From positions 3,366,784 through 3,430,783 of the forward strand of contig NC_034411.1 of NCBI RefSeq assembly GCF_002078875.1: a stretch of DNA of 64,000 nt. Reading direction: 5' to 3'. Positions 26,374 to 38,270 of the stretch are shown piece after piece. The notes beneath the pieces are model-generated. The model was not told the origin of the DNA, made no database searches, and worked only from the letters and a program-made list of their open reading frames with translations. The position numbers were made by a program, and so were the translations under genes. Position 1 is the first letter of the stretch; each line of letters starts with the position of its first letter. The stretch comes from Numida meleagris. Lineage: Eukaryota; Chordata; Aves; Galliformes; Numididae.

Positions 26374-29300
26374 CAGACCTGTTCCTCTGCCAGATGCTTC
26401 CACTCCCAAATTTATGCTAAAAAAAAAAGGGGAATAATGGCCTTAAAACACCAGTCCCTAGCTGGGTCTGCGTATTGACATACGTAGTGCCAGGAGTTTG
26501 GCCAGGCTGGGGCAGAGCCAGCCCCAGTGATCCCGGGCCATTCTCCTTTTGGCACAGGCAGTGAAATAGCCCCTGTCATTCTAACGGTTCAAGCTCTACA
26601 GTATTTTTTTTTTGTGAGCTCTTAAAATTTTAGACTCTTTTGTCTTCAGTCCATGTGAAAAGTGGACAGTGCTGTATTCTTAAGTGTAATTATGTGGATT
26701 TGAAAGTTTCCTTTTCATTCTTTTTTACTGTTGGAGTCTTAAACGCAGCATGGGCTATAATCAGCTGCAAAATGCATCCATGTGCAATGCACATGGCAAA
26801 ACCATTTCTAGCTGTATCTCTGCACTAACAGCATCGCTGTGCTCTGCAGCAGCCGGAACTTGGATTTCCGCTCCAGAAGAAATTCTTACATTTCACATGT
26901 TGTTTTCATGCTCAGTCAGAAAACAGAGGATTTCTTCCCCCCACCAAGTGACATTGTAAAACCGATCTTGGATCAGTCAGAGCATTGTTTAGACAAAAAG
27001 TGAATGTTTTTTGCTTTTTCACTTTGGCTTTATTTGTATTTCGCCGTTTCAGAATGGTTTCAGCAGGGACCGTCCCGCTCCGATATGTGCGCTTTGTTTC
27101 AGTGTTTTACAACCAACTTCTCAAAGCCGGGCCGTTCTCCTAGAAGGTTTCATTTTTTAACGGAATGGCAGTCACTAATGGAAAACATTCCATCAAAATA
27201 ATCTTGACAAACTTCAGCTATATTCTCTGCAATTGCTGCTCCTGGTTTTAGATTACTGTTTGTATCCTAGCTGGTACTTATTTATGTAGAACTGTGTTTC
27301 TGAGCATCTAATGGAAGAAAATATCTATTCGGGAGAAGAGTGTACTAAAATGAGAGGAATTATCTGTTTTCTTCTCAAAGAGTGTAAATTGTGAGTATGT
27401 CGCTTGGGGAATCCTTGTGCTTCAGGCACACACGTATGTCTCCCTTGAAAAGAAGGAAGTTCCCAAACTATTTAAAACCTTCCCAGCAGACCTCCCACAA
27501 ATGGTAACTTCTTGAAAGCCCCAATGTCTCCAAAGATGTACGTGGCTTCAAAAGGGAATCCCCTCAAATGATTAGAACCGTACAGAGTCCCATCTGGATT
27601 CGAGCTCCAATAATAAGGGTCAGGACCTTGTCCATACATGGTAGAAAAAATACTGTAAGAAAGCACTTTTTTAGTATTTCCAGATGTAGAGAGAACATTT
27701 TTCTTTTTGAAATACAATGAGAAAGCTTTGTCAAGCTTTTTTGGAAACAAATATATAGGCAAGCGCAGCTAAGAAAAACATTTTGCCAAATAGTAAAGAC
27801 ACGTTAGGGCAGGTGAGTTTAGGGGCTGGCGGCACAGCGAGTTACCAAAGGCCAGAATATTTTTTGAACTGTACTGTAAATGGGATTTATTTAAATCAAA
27901 TGAGGAATCACATTTTAAATAAATTCGTAAGCTTTTCAGGCCAGGAGGGGTCATTAAATTTTCTAGGCTTTTCTCCAGTATAACCTGGCCTGTTGAATTC
28001 CCCCCACGGTTTCTCTCGTGAGGTAAATAAATAAATGAAGAAGTAGCTTGTATTTGGGTAGTATTGGGAAGATCTGCTTTAATTGAACTTGTTGTCAAGG
28101 CTTCAAGTGCTGCAAAGGGCATCGCTTCTCCCGGCCATCCCTGCTGCCGTGGCACCATGTGCTTTGTTCCACCTTGGGATTTTCCTGGCTTTAGCCTTCA
28201 CCCATTATTTCTTTTTGCCCCTTTTCCTTCATCACGTAAAAAAAGAAAGACGTTTCAGCACGTGGCATTCTTTACTCCTCAAAGGTGTTTGTGCACCATA
28301 ATTAAATCACTTTTTGATCTTCCTTTTGATAAGTGAAGCAGCTTACACCCCCTCAATCTCCCTCTGTTTTTAACTCAAGTCTTGGAGTAATTTCTCCTGT
28401 TGTCCCCTGAACTGTATTGCTCAGATGTGGTCTGAAACTCGGATATGACTTGCTTCCAAAATGCGTCGTGAAGAACAGAATTAAATGAGAAGGGCATTCT
28501 GTTAAAAAAAAACAAAAACAAAAAAAAAAAAAAAAACCAGGGATGGTATCTGCAGACAAGATGACATTGCATGCATTTGCCAGTTTCAAACGCAGAAAAC
28601 TGGACGCACATAGAAAAGAGTTCAATTTCCATGAAGAGTAAAATAAGAAAAATATTTTTCAACACATTTGGAATTTGTTCTTGATTTTTTTTTTAAAGAA
28701 ACTGAAATAGAAGCGTTTTCTCCTAGTTTCATTTTTATGGGATTTTTATATTTCATTAGATACCACATGTGTTTCTTGGGTTTCTTTTTGGTTCGTAGAC
28801 TTTTCTTCCACCCCTTTGTCTCCTTTACTCCCATTTGAAAAATAGGAAAAGAAAGGAAAACGGAAATGTTTCGGCATTTTTAAGGGGAAAGAAAAGGTCT
28901 TGATGCCTCTTTTCTTTGAAGCAGCAATACAGAGCTTTGTGGTAATTGTGGAGTGGGAGATATAAGACCACGTCATGACAGCAAATGGGATGCAGTCCTG
29001 AAGGTGTGACAGCATGCAACGTTGTTGTGACCACTACAGGACAGGTTAGAAATGCACATTTAGCACAAATCTGGCCTCTCTATGTTTGTAAGGCAAGAGT
29101 GATGGGAGAGAAAGGGCCCACAAGGTCACGGTGTGTTTATGAAAGCTCAATTTCCTGGAAGCATGGGACCTTATGAGACTTTTGGTTTTCATTTTTAAAA
29201 ACACCGTGTTTCTAGCCCTTGTGACTGCAGGGAAAAACTCAAAAACATCATCTCTGTGGGCCAGTGAGCCTCAAAAAGCACTGGGGAGTGAAAAAGAACC

Positions 29301-29750
29301 TTTCATGGATCAGGACTCTGAAGTCGGCCCCCCAGATGCCTGGAGCCTGACTCACAGTGCTGGATGTTTCTGCTTGGCAGAGCACCTCAGGTAAGCACCC
29401 TAGATGGTCCAGTTCTTCCAGAGAGGGCCTGGAAGTTGCTGGTATTTTACTTGGGTTGAGATTTTGGGTTGAATTTCTTTTCCCTTCAATTTTATTTAAA
29501 TGATCCTTGGAGATATTGCACTGCCATCAGTCAAATTCGGTGTTGGTTATTGATAAGCACTAGCGGAACATCAGAAGGAAGAGTAAAACCGATGGGCACC
29601 TTGCGCATCTTAGAACTGGTAGTTATATGATGGTGCTGGTGGTCTGAAAGTTTATCACAAAAGGTTCCCTCTTGTCTTGGCCGTTTCATTCTGAATTTAT
29701 CCTGGCAGAAAACTTGACGTAGTAGTCTGCATTTAAGCAGAAAACGTGCT
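26374..29750. other. Intergenic, no gene seen
   Basis: Unique and largely AT-rich sequence. An A-run (28,504-28,536) interrupts it. A 96-codon minus ORF at 27,472-27,762 has ordinary-looking amino acid composition but no family I recognise. I do not call it a gene. Confidence 0.5.
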
Positions 29751-30090
29751 GTTTCAAGGCACAGTTCCCCTTATCTGAGATCTCCTTCCACCCGCGCCGT
29801 GCTGAGAGAGATGCAGGAATTAATCCTGTGCTGTTAATTGACGAGCAGCACAGATTCCACGGCCCCTCCGCTGTCCTGCACGTCCCTGGCAGGAAGCAGG
29901 GGGAAGCAAGAGGCGGCGAGAGGGAGCTGAGCACCATGTGGAGCCCAGCCCCATCCATCACGTTATCTGTGCAGCCGCTAAGTGAAAGCACATTGCGGGA
30001 ACCCGATACTCCCCGCCACGCGGAGCGCGCTCAGACACGCTACAGCCACTTGCTCGGGAAGGGGATTTGGGTAAAAAATGGGAGAACTTC
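29751..30090. promoter_or_regulatory. Candidate regulatory element with homeodomain sites and hairpin
   Basis: A GC- and CpG-richer island in AT-rich surroundings. It contains TAATCC (bicoid-type site) next to TTAATTG inside an inverted repeat (29,826-29,853), a CACGTTATCTGTG GATA-like site, and many CGs at 29,990-30,040. Function is inferred only. Confidence 0.3.
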
Positions 30091-30453
30091 CCGGCTTTTT
30101 TTGCTTGTCACAGTGTTGGTAGTGTAGGGATGCTAGTTCTCTCGTACTTACCTGTTTGGAACAATCTTGTGTTGATAAAAATAACGATCACTCATGTCAC
30201 CTTTTATGAATGTGAGGATTTTAGGTTTTCTTTACATCTCCCATTAACTTGAAGGCTGGAGTTTAGAGCTACCAATTCTATAAACACTTTAAAATTTATA
30301 CACATGTCATCTCTGCTCTAAGTCTGTTTAGCCTTTAAAATCTATGCCTTGCCCCTGCTCTTGAAATCCGTTCTAGTTTAGTTTCCAGAAGGAAACAAGT
30401 GAAAGCACATTAACACCATGTCAGTTTGTAACATAAACTGTTGCACACCAAAT

Positions 30454-30650
30454 ACAGGACAAGGGAGAACAGCTTTAAACTAAAAGAGGGCAGATTTTGG
30501 TTAGATGTTAGGAAGAAGTTCTTCACTCGGAGGGCAGTGAGGCCCTGGCACTGCTGTCCAGAGAGCTGTGGGTGCCCCATCCCTGGAGGTGCCCAAGGCC
30601 AGGTTGGAGGGAGCCCTGGGCAGCCTGAGCTGGTGGGGGGCGGCCAGCCA
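30454..30650 (+). mobile_element. CR1 LINE 3' fragment
   Basis: Starts CAGGACAAGGGAGAACAGC, continues through TTAGGAAGAAGTTCTTCACT and CAGAGAGCTGTGGGTGCCCC to GAGCTGGTGGGGGGCGGCC. The terminal octamer tail is missing. Confidence 0.93.
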
Positions 30651-31627
30651 GGCTGTCCCCAGCATGTCCCCATCCTCCTCCTCTCTGCAGTACCTCTGTC
30701 CCAACCTCATCCTCCCATGCATTCCTGTAGCTCACTTGTCATTTGCATGCAACACCTTGCTGGGAGTCTGCCACGAGACCCGACAGCATTGCCGTGCTGA
30801 TAAGGGATAGCTACAGGGATGAGCAGCAGTTATTTGTCATTCACAATGCTGTGCATGTAACAAGGCTCCATAAAAAATGCTTTTTTCATAACCTAAAACT
30901 AGCAGGCAGCTAGCTGCCCAGCTTCCACACCTCCATGGATGAGCAGGAGCAATTCCTGAGAGCATAGCTAGGTTCCACTTGAAACCCCAATTTAGATGTT
31001 CGGTATCTTTGCCCTTTCAGATCACAACAGGATGAAATTCAAGGGTGGAAAATGTCAGCTGCAATACAGATTGCTGGATGTCTACAGACATCTTAAAAAA
31101 AAAAAAAAAAGACCCTAAATAAGTTTATATTTTTCAACAATGCTTTCTGTTGTATATTTCCTAAAATACAATTTGCGCTGGTCTCAGACACACCATTATT
31201 ACTTTTTATATTGTTTAAGGAGTGGGAAAAAAAGAAAAAAAGATGTATCTGTGCAGATTTTCATCTCACTTGCAGTGGGGCTTTAGAGGTGGAAATTTGG
31301 TCTCCTGAGTCAAAAAGGTTAAACACAAACAGAAATTGTTTGTACCAATGTTGTTGTACTCAGTTACAAGGTAGTTATGTTTGCTGCCCAGCTGGTGCCA
31401 TGTTGCTGCCAACAGGATCCATTTGGATCAACCAGGAGGATCTGCAGTGGCAGGTCAATGCACTGGCACTGACAAAGCCAATGTGAAATATGAAAACTCA
31501 ACTTGCCCCTTGTAGGGACACATGTTGCCAGCAAGTGCTCTCCAAAAGAAGCTGGTTTAGCCCTAAATCCTTGTCTAACCAAAGTAGCTGAAACAGTAGA
31601 GGTTCATTAGCAGAGTCATTAGCACTA
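30651..31627. other. Intergenic, no gene seen
   Basis: Unique sequence between two related CR1 copies, with an A-run at 31,094-31,110. Confidence 0.55.
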
Positions 31628-31810
31628 GCACTGCTGCCCAGAGAGCTGTGGGTGCCCCATCCCTGGAGATGCCCAAGGCCAGGTTGGATGGAGCCCTGGG
31701 CAGCCTGAGCTGGTGGGGGGCAGCCAGCTCAAGGCACAGAGTGGGGCTTGGGGGACTTTGAGGTCTCTTCCAATCCAAACCATTCTGTGATCCTCTGGTT
31801 CCATTATTCT
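31628..31810 (+). mobile_element. CR1 LINE 3' fragment
   Basis: Starts GCACTGCTGCCCAGAGAGC and ends with a decayed tail (CATTCTGTGATCCTCTGGTT). Its body is nearly the same as the copy 1.17 kb to the left. Confidence 0.93.
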
Positions 31811-32855
31811 AACAATCATCTTATTTCTCTGCAGCCACCTGAGCCTTTGTGAATCAGCACCTTTGCAATACAGAAGGCAGATAATTGCAAATTAACTGTG
31901 CTTCTCAGAAAACGTGTTGCTGTTGGGTTGGCGTTGAGTTGAGCTTTTAAAGTGAGCAGTGGAGATGCTGTTGTTTCATTAACAAAGAATAACTTTAGCT
32001 CGATCCTGCTAAAGTTAAAAGAGCCATGAAAAAATACCCAGATTTTCTGCATTCCACTTCTTCAACTTGACTTTAGTCTGTCTGGTTGCCTAGTCATGGA
32101 TGAACTTCAAACTTTTGATTGAAATATGGACAGTATGTGATTTAATCAGTACTTGTTTTATCTGCAATGCTCCGTTTGAACTCTTTGTAGCATGCTGTAT
32201 CTTGGCATGTTAAGACATGCTTCGAATTTGCCATCTGGTTTTGGAACGGAGTACCTGTTTCTTTTACGGTTGCACTCCGTATTCCTCGGGGGGTCTGTTT
32301 GTTTGCTTTACAATTTTTTGATTCAGGATTCTGCTAAGGACAGAGCCCTCCTCTGTCCCACGCGGGGAAGCAGCACAAGGGCAGCAAAGAGCTGTGTGCA
32401 GACCCATGTGCTAACCTCAAAACCTTCTGAAGTTTGGTTCGGATCTGTGTCCAAAAGTCGGGATGCTTTTCTGAAACTCATCCAAACATATCTGAGACTC
32501 TTTGGGTTAGGAATTGGGTTGAAACCCATGAGGATAGTCACTTTTTATTTTTTAATCCCCTGTCCAGGATTTCTGTACTTCAATTTCTATATACAAAGAC
32601 TGGATTCCAGTGAAAATCGTAATTCCCGGGGAGCTTAGTACTTCTCCCACCCTCGGAAGAGCTGAAGATGGCCAGATGTGCTCAGTCACTGCGGATGGGG
32701 GTAAACGATGAAGTCATCTAATTTTTTCCCCAGCCATTTGGGTTATACCTGGCACCTAAGGTGTGGGATGCAGAGATACCTCCAACATAAGTCGCCATCT
32801 CCTCCCTCTAGAGCCCCGCACTGAGCCCTGCTGATATACGAGCCCGCAGGACCCA
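31811..32855. other. Intergenic, no gene seen
   Basis: Unique sequence. A 148-codon plus ORF at 32,192-32,638 is the longest non-repeat ORF in the desert, but it has no recognisable domain and lies in AT-rich sequence. It is treated as chance. Confidence 0.5.
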
Positions 32856-33960
32856 AACGCTGGCCTTGCCAGCATAAATTTAAGGTTGCTTTGCTGCTGA
32901 TTTACGTTGCCCGGAGCTGGCCCTCTCCTGCCCGGCGCGCCGACCTGCCTGGGGGCTTTAATAAGGTCCTGTGCTATAGACCCTATAAATTACCGCCCGC
33001 TTTGATACTGCGCACTGCTTGAGGAGGCAGAGCATCTGAATCCCAGCCTTCCAAATAGGGCCTTGCTGGTTTTTTACCCCTTCAGCCTCAGTTCATCAAA
33101 AAGGCAGGAAAAGCCTCAGCGAGCACCGCCTGCCTGCTCCTTATTCCCCTCCTAATGAATGTGGAAATCTCTATGGCAAGGGGAATTTATGGATGAAGGA
33201 ATTCCAGTTACCGTCATTTCATCTCTGCCGTAATAAGGCGGTTTGGGGCTGACAGCCTTGTAAAATTCTTTCGGGACACAAAGCCGCGAAAAACTCCTGA
33301 GAAACAATCTTCTGGGCGAGCCTTCGCTTACATCCAGAGGGAGAAAACAGCCTTTTTACATCCAGAAGATGTTTATAACATAGAGCAGCTCCTGTTTCTG
33401 CACAGGCCTCTTCTCTAAGCCAAACGAAGGCAAACCAAATACTTTATTGAGTGGGCTCTGATGACCGCTTCTTTTTTTTTTTTTCTTTAAATGAGCGGAT
33501 CTGTTTAAGGAAAAAAAGAAAAAAAAAAAAGCATATGAAAAACACAAACGAACTTCAGATGGCGAGTTTAACCTCCAGTGGTCTCATAGATTAAAAAACA
33601 TTAAATCTTTTTATCTAAATTCTAATAAAAATCATGTCTGCCATGGTTTTAGTGACTGCTTCCAACTACACTTAAAAGCTTATTATTTTCAGGTCAGGTA
33701 ATGCGCACTGTAAAACTTTATATATGTATAGATATATTTCTTTTTTAAACCATTAAATTAATTCACGTTTGCTGTGAAAATATACTTTTAAGTATTTGTG
33801 CCTGTCACAATTTCACCTGGAAAAAGCTTCGCATTTAAAATGAGTCAATGTTTTTAAGATAGCTAACAGAGAGTTTTCACGGCTTATCAGGTTTGTTGCT
33901 CATTTATTTCATGGCATTTGCCTCCCTTTGTAAGCTGCTATAAGTATTCTATTTTTTAAT
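32856..33960. promoter_or_regulatory. Candidate conserved noncoding block
   Basis: About 1.1 kb free of interspersed repeats. A balanced-GC left part contains CTTTAATAAGG, CCCTATAAATTACC and AGCATAAATTTAAGG. An AT-rich right part (33,580-33,960) has many TAAA and ATTAAT cores. Two short T/A runs occur at 33,472-33,485 and 33,510-33,530. It resembles enhancer clusters near PAX genes; conservation is unverified. Confidence 0.3.
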
Positions 33961-34787
33961 GTATTAGATGAGAAAAATACATTGTTTTCTTTTTTGTTTT
34001 AAATCATCTAAAAGTAATAAAGTACGTGAAGGACCGGGGCAGCTTGGCTGTCTTTGAGCACAAGCGTCCCCAGGCGCGATGCTGAGCTGTTGGTTTCTCT
34101 GGCTGGAAAAGCCAACCAAACCCTCTGCATCCAAAGGAATACACAAACATTCCCCAATAAAAGGAAATTCTGAAGGTTTTAGGGGAAATCACTGCAGACC
34201 CTGGCAAAACTGAGATGGGCACAACTTGCTGGATGAGTTGACTATTTGTTGAAGAAATGAAACTTTCAAGTGACCACAACTATTCATTAATTTGGGTTGG
34301 ATTCAGCTGGCAAGGAGGGGAAAATGAGGAAGGCAAATTCAAATTGTTAGGGTTCTCGCTGGTGTTTCTTTTTTCCTTGGGGTGTGGGGATATTTTTTGA
34401 AATATGTTGAAACATGTTTTGAAATATGAATGATCTTTCATTTTTGGTGAAACAAGATATTCAATCCAAATTTCAGCACTGCTCCCCACTGCCACCCCCA
34501 CCAATCCTTGTTTTTTTTTTTTTTTCTTTTTCTTCCAAAGCAAACCCAAAGCTGAGTATTTCACTTCTGGTCGATCCAAAATAACTTGGGATGTGCCTGA
34601 GGTTTCATTTGTTGTTGTTCTGATTTGTTCACTCAGCTGAAGATTAGTTTATTCCTGTGGCTTTGTGGCATGTGGTTTTGGGGCACAGAGAGGAGGGGTG
34701 ATGGAAGAGCAGGCTGCAGATGCTGTGGCCTTCAGGAGCTGCCAGAGGGCAAGCTTGGTGGAACCCTAACACCTTTGGATGGGGAAG
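33961..34787. other. Intergenic, no gene seen
   Basis: Unique sequence with a T-run at 34,508-34,526. Confidence 0.55.
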
Positions 34788-34853
34788 AGAATCATAGAAA
34801 GACAGAATCCTTAAGGCTGGAAAAGACTTCTGATGTTATCTAGTCCAGCCACT
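34788..34853 (-). mobile_element. CR1 LINE 3' end fragment
   Basis: AGAATCATAGAAAGACAGAA, then CTTAAGGCTGGAAAAGACTT and TTATCTAGTCCAGCCACTG, the reverse complement of a CR1 end. Confidence 0.87.
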
Positions 34854-35064
34854 GAAGTGGAAGTCCATTATCCCCAAACTGCTTCCCTTGTCAACCATTC
34901 CTGTCATTGCCTTGAAAGGACATGCTGGGTTGACTTAACAGGATCAAGTTTTGATGAATTTCTAGCAATTGGATTTAATTGTTGCTTACAAATGTATGGA
35001 CAGGCCCAATTGCTGGAATTAGATTTATTCTCAGCCTTCTTAAAATGACAACTTTTTAATGGGC

Positions 35065-35508
35065 TTAGTCCTGCTGGACAGGGAATTTGCCGTGTATCCA
35101 CCTGCTTCGTACATCTGCGTAGTCGTGCCTCCTATTTATTTCTATGGAAACTGCAACAGATGCAAAAAGCACTATGACACTATTTAACACAGCAAAATCT
35201 ATGGTGGTGTTGTTACTAGGAAAATGTTGCCCATGCAGTCCATCGTTCATCAGCCCAAACAGATGGTAGTCCGAAGGCACCAAATCCAAACTATACGGTG
35301 GGTATTATAGGACAGTCCAGAGAAGACTGGCAGTGTGCTCGGTGGTCTTCAAACTGGTATGAGGCCTGGCTTTACCATGTTGCAGAAGAAAGGTTGTCTT
35401 CTTGCTGACCTGAATTTGGAAGTTTGAGCCTCCAGCTTTAGGCAGTGTTGCAATGTAGCAGTCAGAGTTTATGTTTTGTCTGGGTCCCAGGAAGCACAGA
35501 AGGACCAC
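35065..35508 (-). pseudogene. Mariner transposase remnant, C-terminal part
   Basis: Two adjacent minus-strand reading frames (35,508-35,305 and 35,289-35,065) carry consecutive pieces of the transposase catalytic domain. A stop and frameshift separate them near 35,300. The third catalytic Asp (in PSDYHLF) survives; the second does not. The frame runs past the element's left end into host sequence. Confidence 0.82.
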
Positions 35509-36132
35509 CCCTTTCCTATCCCAAAAGAGTGTACATCACTTTACCCACTGAGGGCTGCATCTTGAACCTCTTCTTCAATGGGGAATTCACATGTCACCGC
35601 TCCATGGACTGCCATCTTGACCCCAGCTTGTAGTGGTGACATCACATCACCGGTAACGATGCGATCCAGAAAGCTGTCACATTCAGCCTCGTACTGGTTC
35701 AATAGATCCTGACCAACTTGTGTATGGATGAGCTGATAGAGACAGTCTTCATTTCATGATGTGACAGCTGTGCATAGCCATCCAGAATTTGGCTTGTGTT
35801 CCACATCGCTGTCGTTACTGCTGAAACACTCCACCACTCCTTGCTGTGCTCACAGCCACAGTTTGGTCTCCATAAACATTCAGCAAGCGTCAATGAATGT
35901 CAGTGGGTGCCATTTTTTCCACATGGAGGAATTCAGTGACACACCTTTGCTTCATCCACACTTCCATGTCAGGCACCACTCTGTGAGAGTGCCTCTCTGC
36001 TGCCATCTGTCCCACAGCAACAACATGTAAAGGGATATTGGTGGGAAGGTTCAGCCTCTACTGCCACCAACATCTGCCTCTGACTTCGTGGGCCAACATA
36101 ATAAGATAGGAGGCGTTGCTTTTGGAGCAACC
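35110..36132 (-). mobile_element. Decayed mariner DNA transposon (Galluhop-type)
   Basis: Both ends carry an outward-facing TAGGAGGC inverted repeat (35,125-35,133 and 36,107-36,114), and the right end continues GTTGCTTTTGGAGCAACCC. Minus-strand fragments of a mariner transposase are visible. ARPHTSLKT lies at about 35,400, and DLVPSDYHLFG starts at 35,286, matching the family's C-terminal catalytic region (DD34D). Frameshifts and stops split the reading frame, so it is inactive. The second catalytic Asp, normally in HDNARPH, is replaced (HGKARPH). Length is about 1.0 kb against about 1.2-1.3 kb for a full element, as I recall it. Confidence 0.88.
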
Positions 36133-36779
36133 CACTTCTTTTGTATAGTTGTGAGATTTCCCTTGAACATTGCTTACATGCACTGGACCCCTTTTTGTGT
36201 GTGTCTGTTAGCTAAAATCAGTGTAAGGAAGTATAGCAAAGGACTGTGCAAGGCACCAAGTTGTGTTTGACTTCCACTGGCCAGATATAAGCAATCCACA
36301 CTATTTTATATTTGAAAATAGAACATCAGATCTGTCCTGTCATTCAGTATCATATACCCTGCTGATAATTCTGAAGATGTTCCCCTGGAACACCCAGCGC
36401 TGTTAACACAGAACACCCTTGTCCCTTAGGGTTGGTAGCTCTCAAGAGCCAAGCGTGCCACAGGGAATCGCAGTCCCTTGGGTATCCCCAAATGCTTTTG
36501 GTTGCAGCAAGCCCATCCTGCAGGCTCTGATTCGGGCCATTTTGGGTCTCCCTTAACTCAGAAGGAGCTTGATGTGACACAAGAAGTTAGTGGGAATCAT
36601 GAAAATCTTAATACAATGGGACAAAACAACCGGCTGATGTCCAGATGCTCTCTTCAGTGGAACTGCTGACCATTTTGGAGACTGTAAACATTACCATTCA
36701 AGCAACTCAACAGTTTTTGCTCTCAATATATGCGTTTTTCCACCAGAAATAATGGGGGAGAGTTCTGGCTCTCCATTCT
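36133..36779. other. Intergenic, no gene seen
   Basis: Unique sequence to the right of the mariner; nothing recognisable. Confidence 0.55.
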
Positions 36780-37160
36780 AAGAGCAGCTAACCAACACTT
36801 TACATCAAAGCCCTTTCATTCCCCGGCAGGAGGAGTTATAAATGGGCCTCGGTGCAAGCGGCACGGCTCCTGCCTGAGGACAGAGTGTTAGAAGTACCTC
36901 ATGCTTTCATATGCCACAACATTAATATCAACCATCCTGGAAGTTAAAAGAATATTTATACACGTACGCATCACATTAATAATGCATCAATTGACTGCTC
37001 TTATATTTAGAAACTAATATATTAAAACAAATTACCAAGTGACAAAACTTTCTTGACAGGGGATGAAATATATTGCTCTGCTTTATTGTACATTCTATAT
37101 ATTATTAGAAATCGAGTAAATTCTTCCCATACTGTGACTTTTTAAAATAAAGTCTTCGTG
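36780..37160. promoter_or_regulatory. Candidate conserved noncoding block
   Basis: AT-rich, repeat-free, dense in homeodomain-like cores (CATTAATATC, CACATTAATAATGCATCAATTG) and with CACGTACGC nearby. No ORF. The enhancer-like nature is inference. Confidence 0.3.
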
Positions 37161-38210
37161 TCTGATTCTCATTTGTGCTCCAGGCTATGTATGCTTCCCT
37201 GCAAAGTGGCAATAGGGCAGATAAGAACGAAGTCTTTCAGAGCTGAAGGCCTTAAATCTCCCAATTTGGGATGTACTTGATTGGAGAAAATAACCTTTCG
37301 CCCAGTATGGAGCTGTGCTGAGGGTGGACATATCAAGCACAGATTTCAGGGACTCGATACTAAAATTCTGGAAGGTCTTTAGAGTAATCCTTTAATCTGT
37401 TTACTGTTAGATACAAGAGAAAATGCTTATTTACAAGAGTAAACATCTACTTCCATTTCAAATAGGGGCTTAATCTGTTTAGGGAAAGGCTTGAGAGGAA
37501 ATAATTCAAACTACTTTAAAGATTAAGGTTATCGTGTTTTTTTTTCCTTCAAAGGAGTTTGCGGGCAACCTTCAGAGGAAGGCGTGTTCATTTAGTCTGA
37601 AAGTGCTTTAAGTGCTCCATTATTTGACCCTGTGGTGTGAGGCTCAACGTGAGATTGGCCGATTTTTGTCTGTTTCGCGGTGATTTTAACACAGGCTATA
37701 GGCTGCGTGGCCCCGTGTCTCGTGTGTTCCCCGTTCTGCAGATGTGTGCACTGTTCCAGCTGCTCAATTCAGTTTTATGCATTCTTCACATGAAGCCTCA
37801 TTTACAGGACACTGCGTGACTACGGTGTTATATTCCATTTTTACTTCTGTCTTAGGGTAATTAGGACATTCTGCAGTAAGCGTTAGGGAAGCTTTGGAAT
37901 GGCTTAGTGATTAAATACTTGGTTTTCTTCTAAGTCTTAATTCAAATGCACTTGTGATTAAAACCATCCATCCAACCAGCCTCTCCTAGCAGTGAGCATC
38001 GATTGATTTCCACGCAGCACCTTCTCACGAGGACAGAGCGAATCGACTCTGTTTGCTGCGGACACATTTCCACGCTGAAAGCAGTCCTGTCCCTTTATGT
38101 ATGCCCGAATTTCTGTCTAAATTAGAAATCCTGGAGGTGGAGGGAGTGCTCCCCCATCTCTTGGCTAGCCCCTTGCTTCAGAGCAGTACCCTGTCCCACA
38201 GCAGATCTTG
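37161..38210. other. Intergenic, no gene seen
   Basis: Unique AT-rich sequence; 37,400-37,540 is similar in character to the preceding block. No coding evidence. Confidence 0.5.
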
Positions 38211-38270
38211 TAGAATGACAGAATCATTAAGGTTGAAACAGACCACTAAGATCATCCAGTCCAACCACCC
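38211..38270 (-). mobile_element. CR1 LINE 3' end fragment
   Basis: TAGAATGACAGAATCATTAAG, then GTTGAAACAGACCACTAAG and ATCATCCAGTCCAACCACCC, the reverse complement of a CR1 end. Confidence 0.85.

Noticed and set aside
27472..27762. 96-codon minus ORF with natural-looking composition
   Set aside because: I recognise no family. It has no splice partners or promoter and lies in unique AT-rich desert. A protein search against birds would be needed to revive it.
32192..32638. 148-codon plus ORF in the desert
   Set aside because: Single frame by chance in AT-rich sequence; no domain, no neighbouring exon signals.
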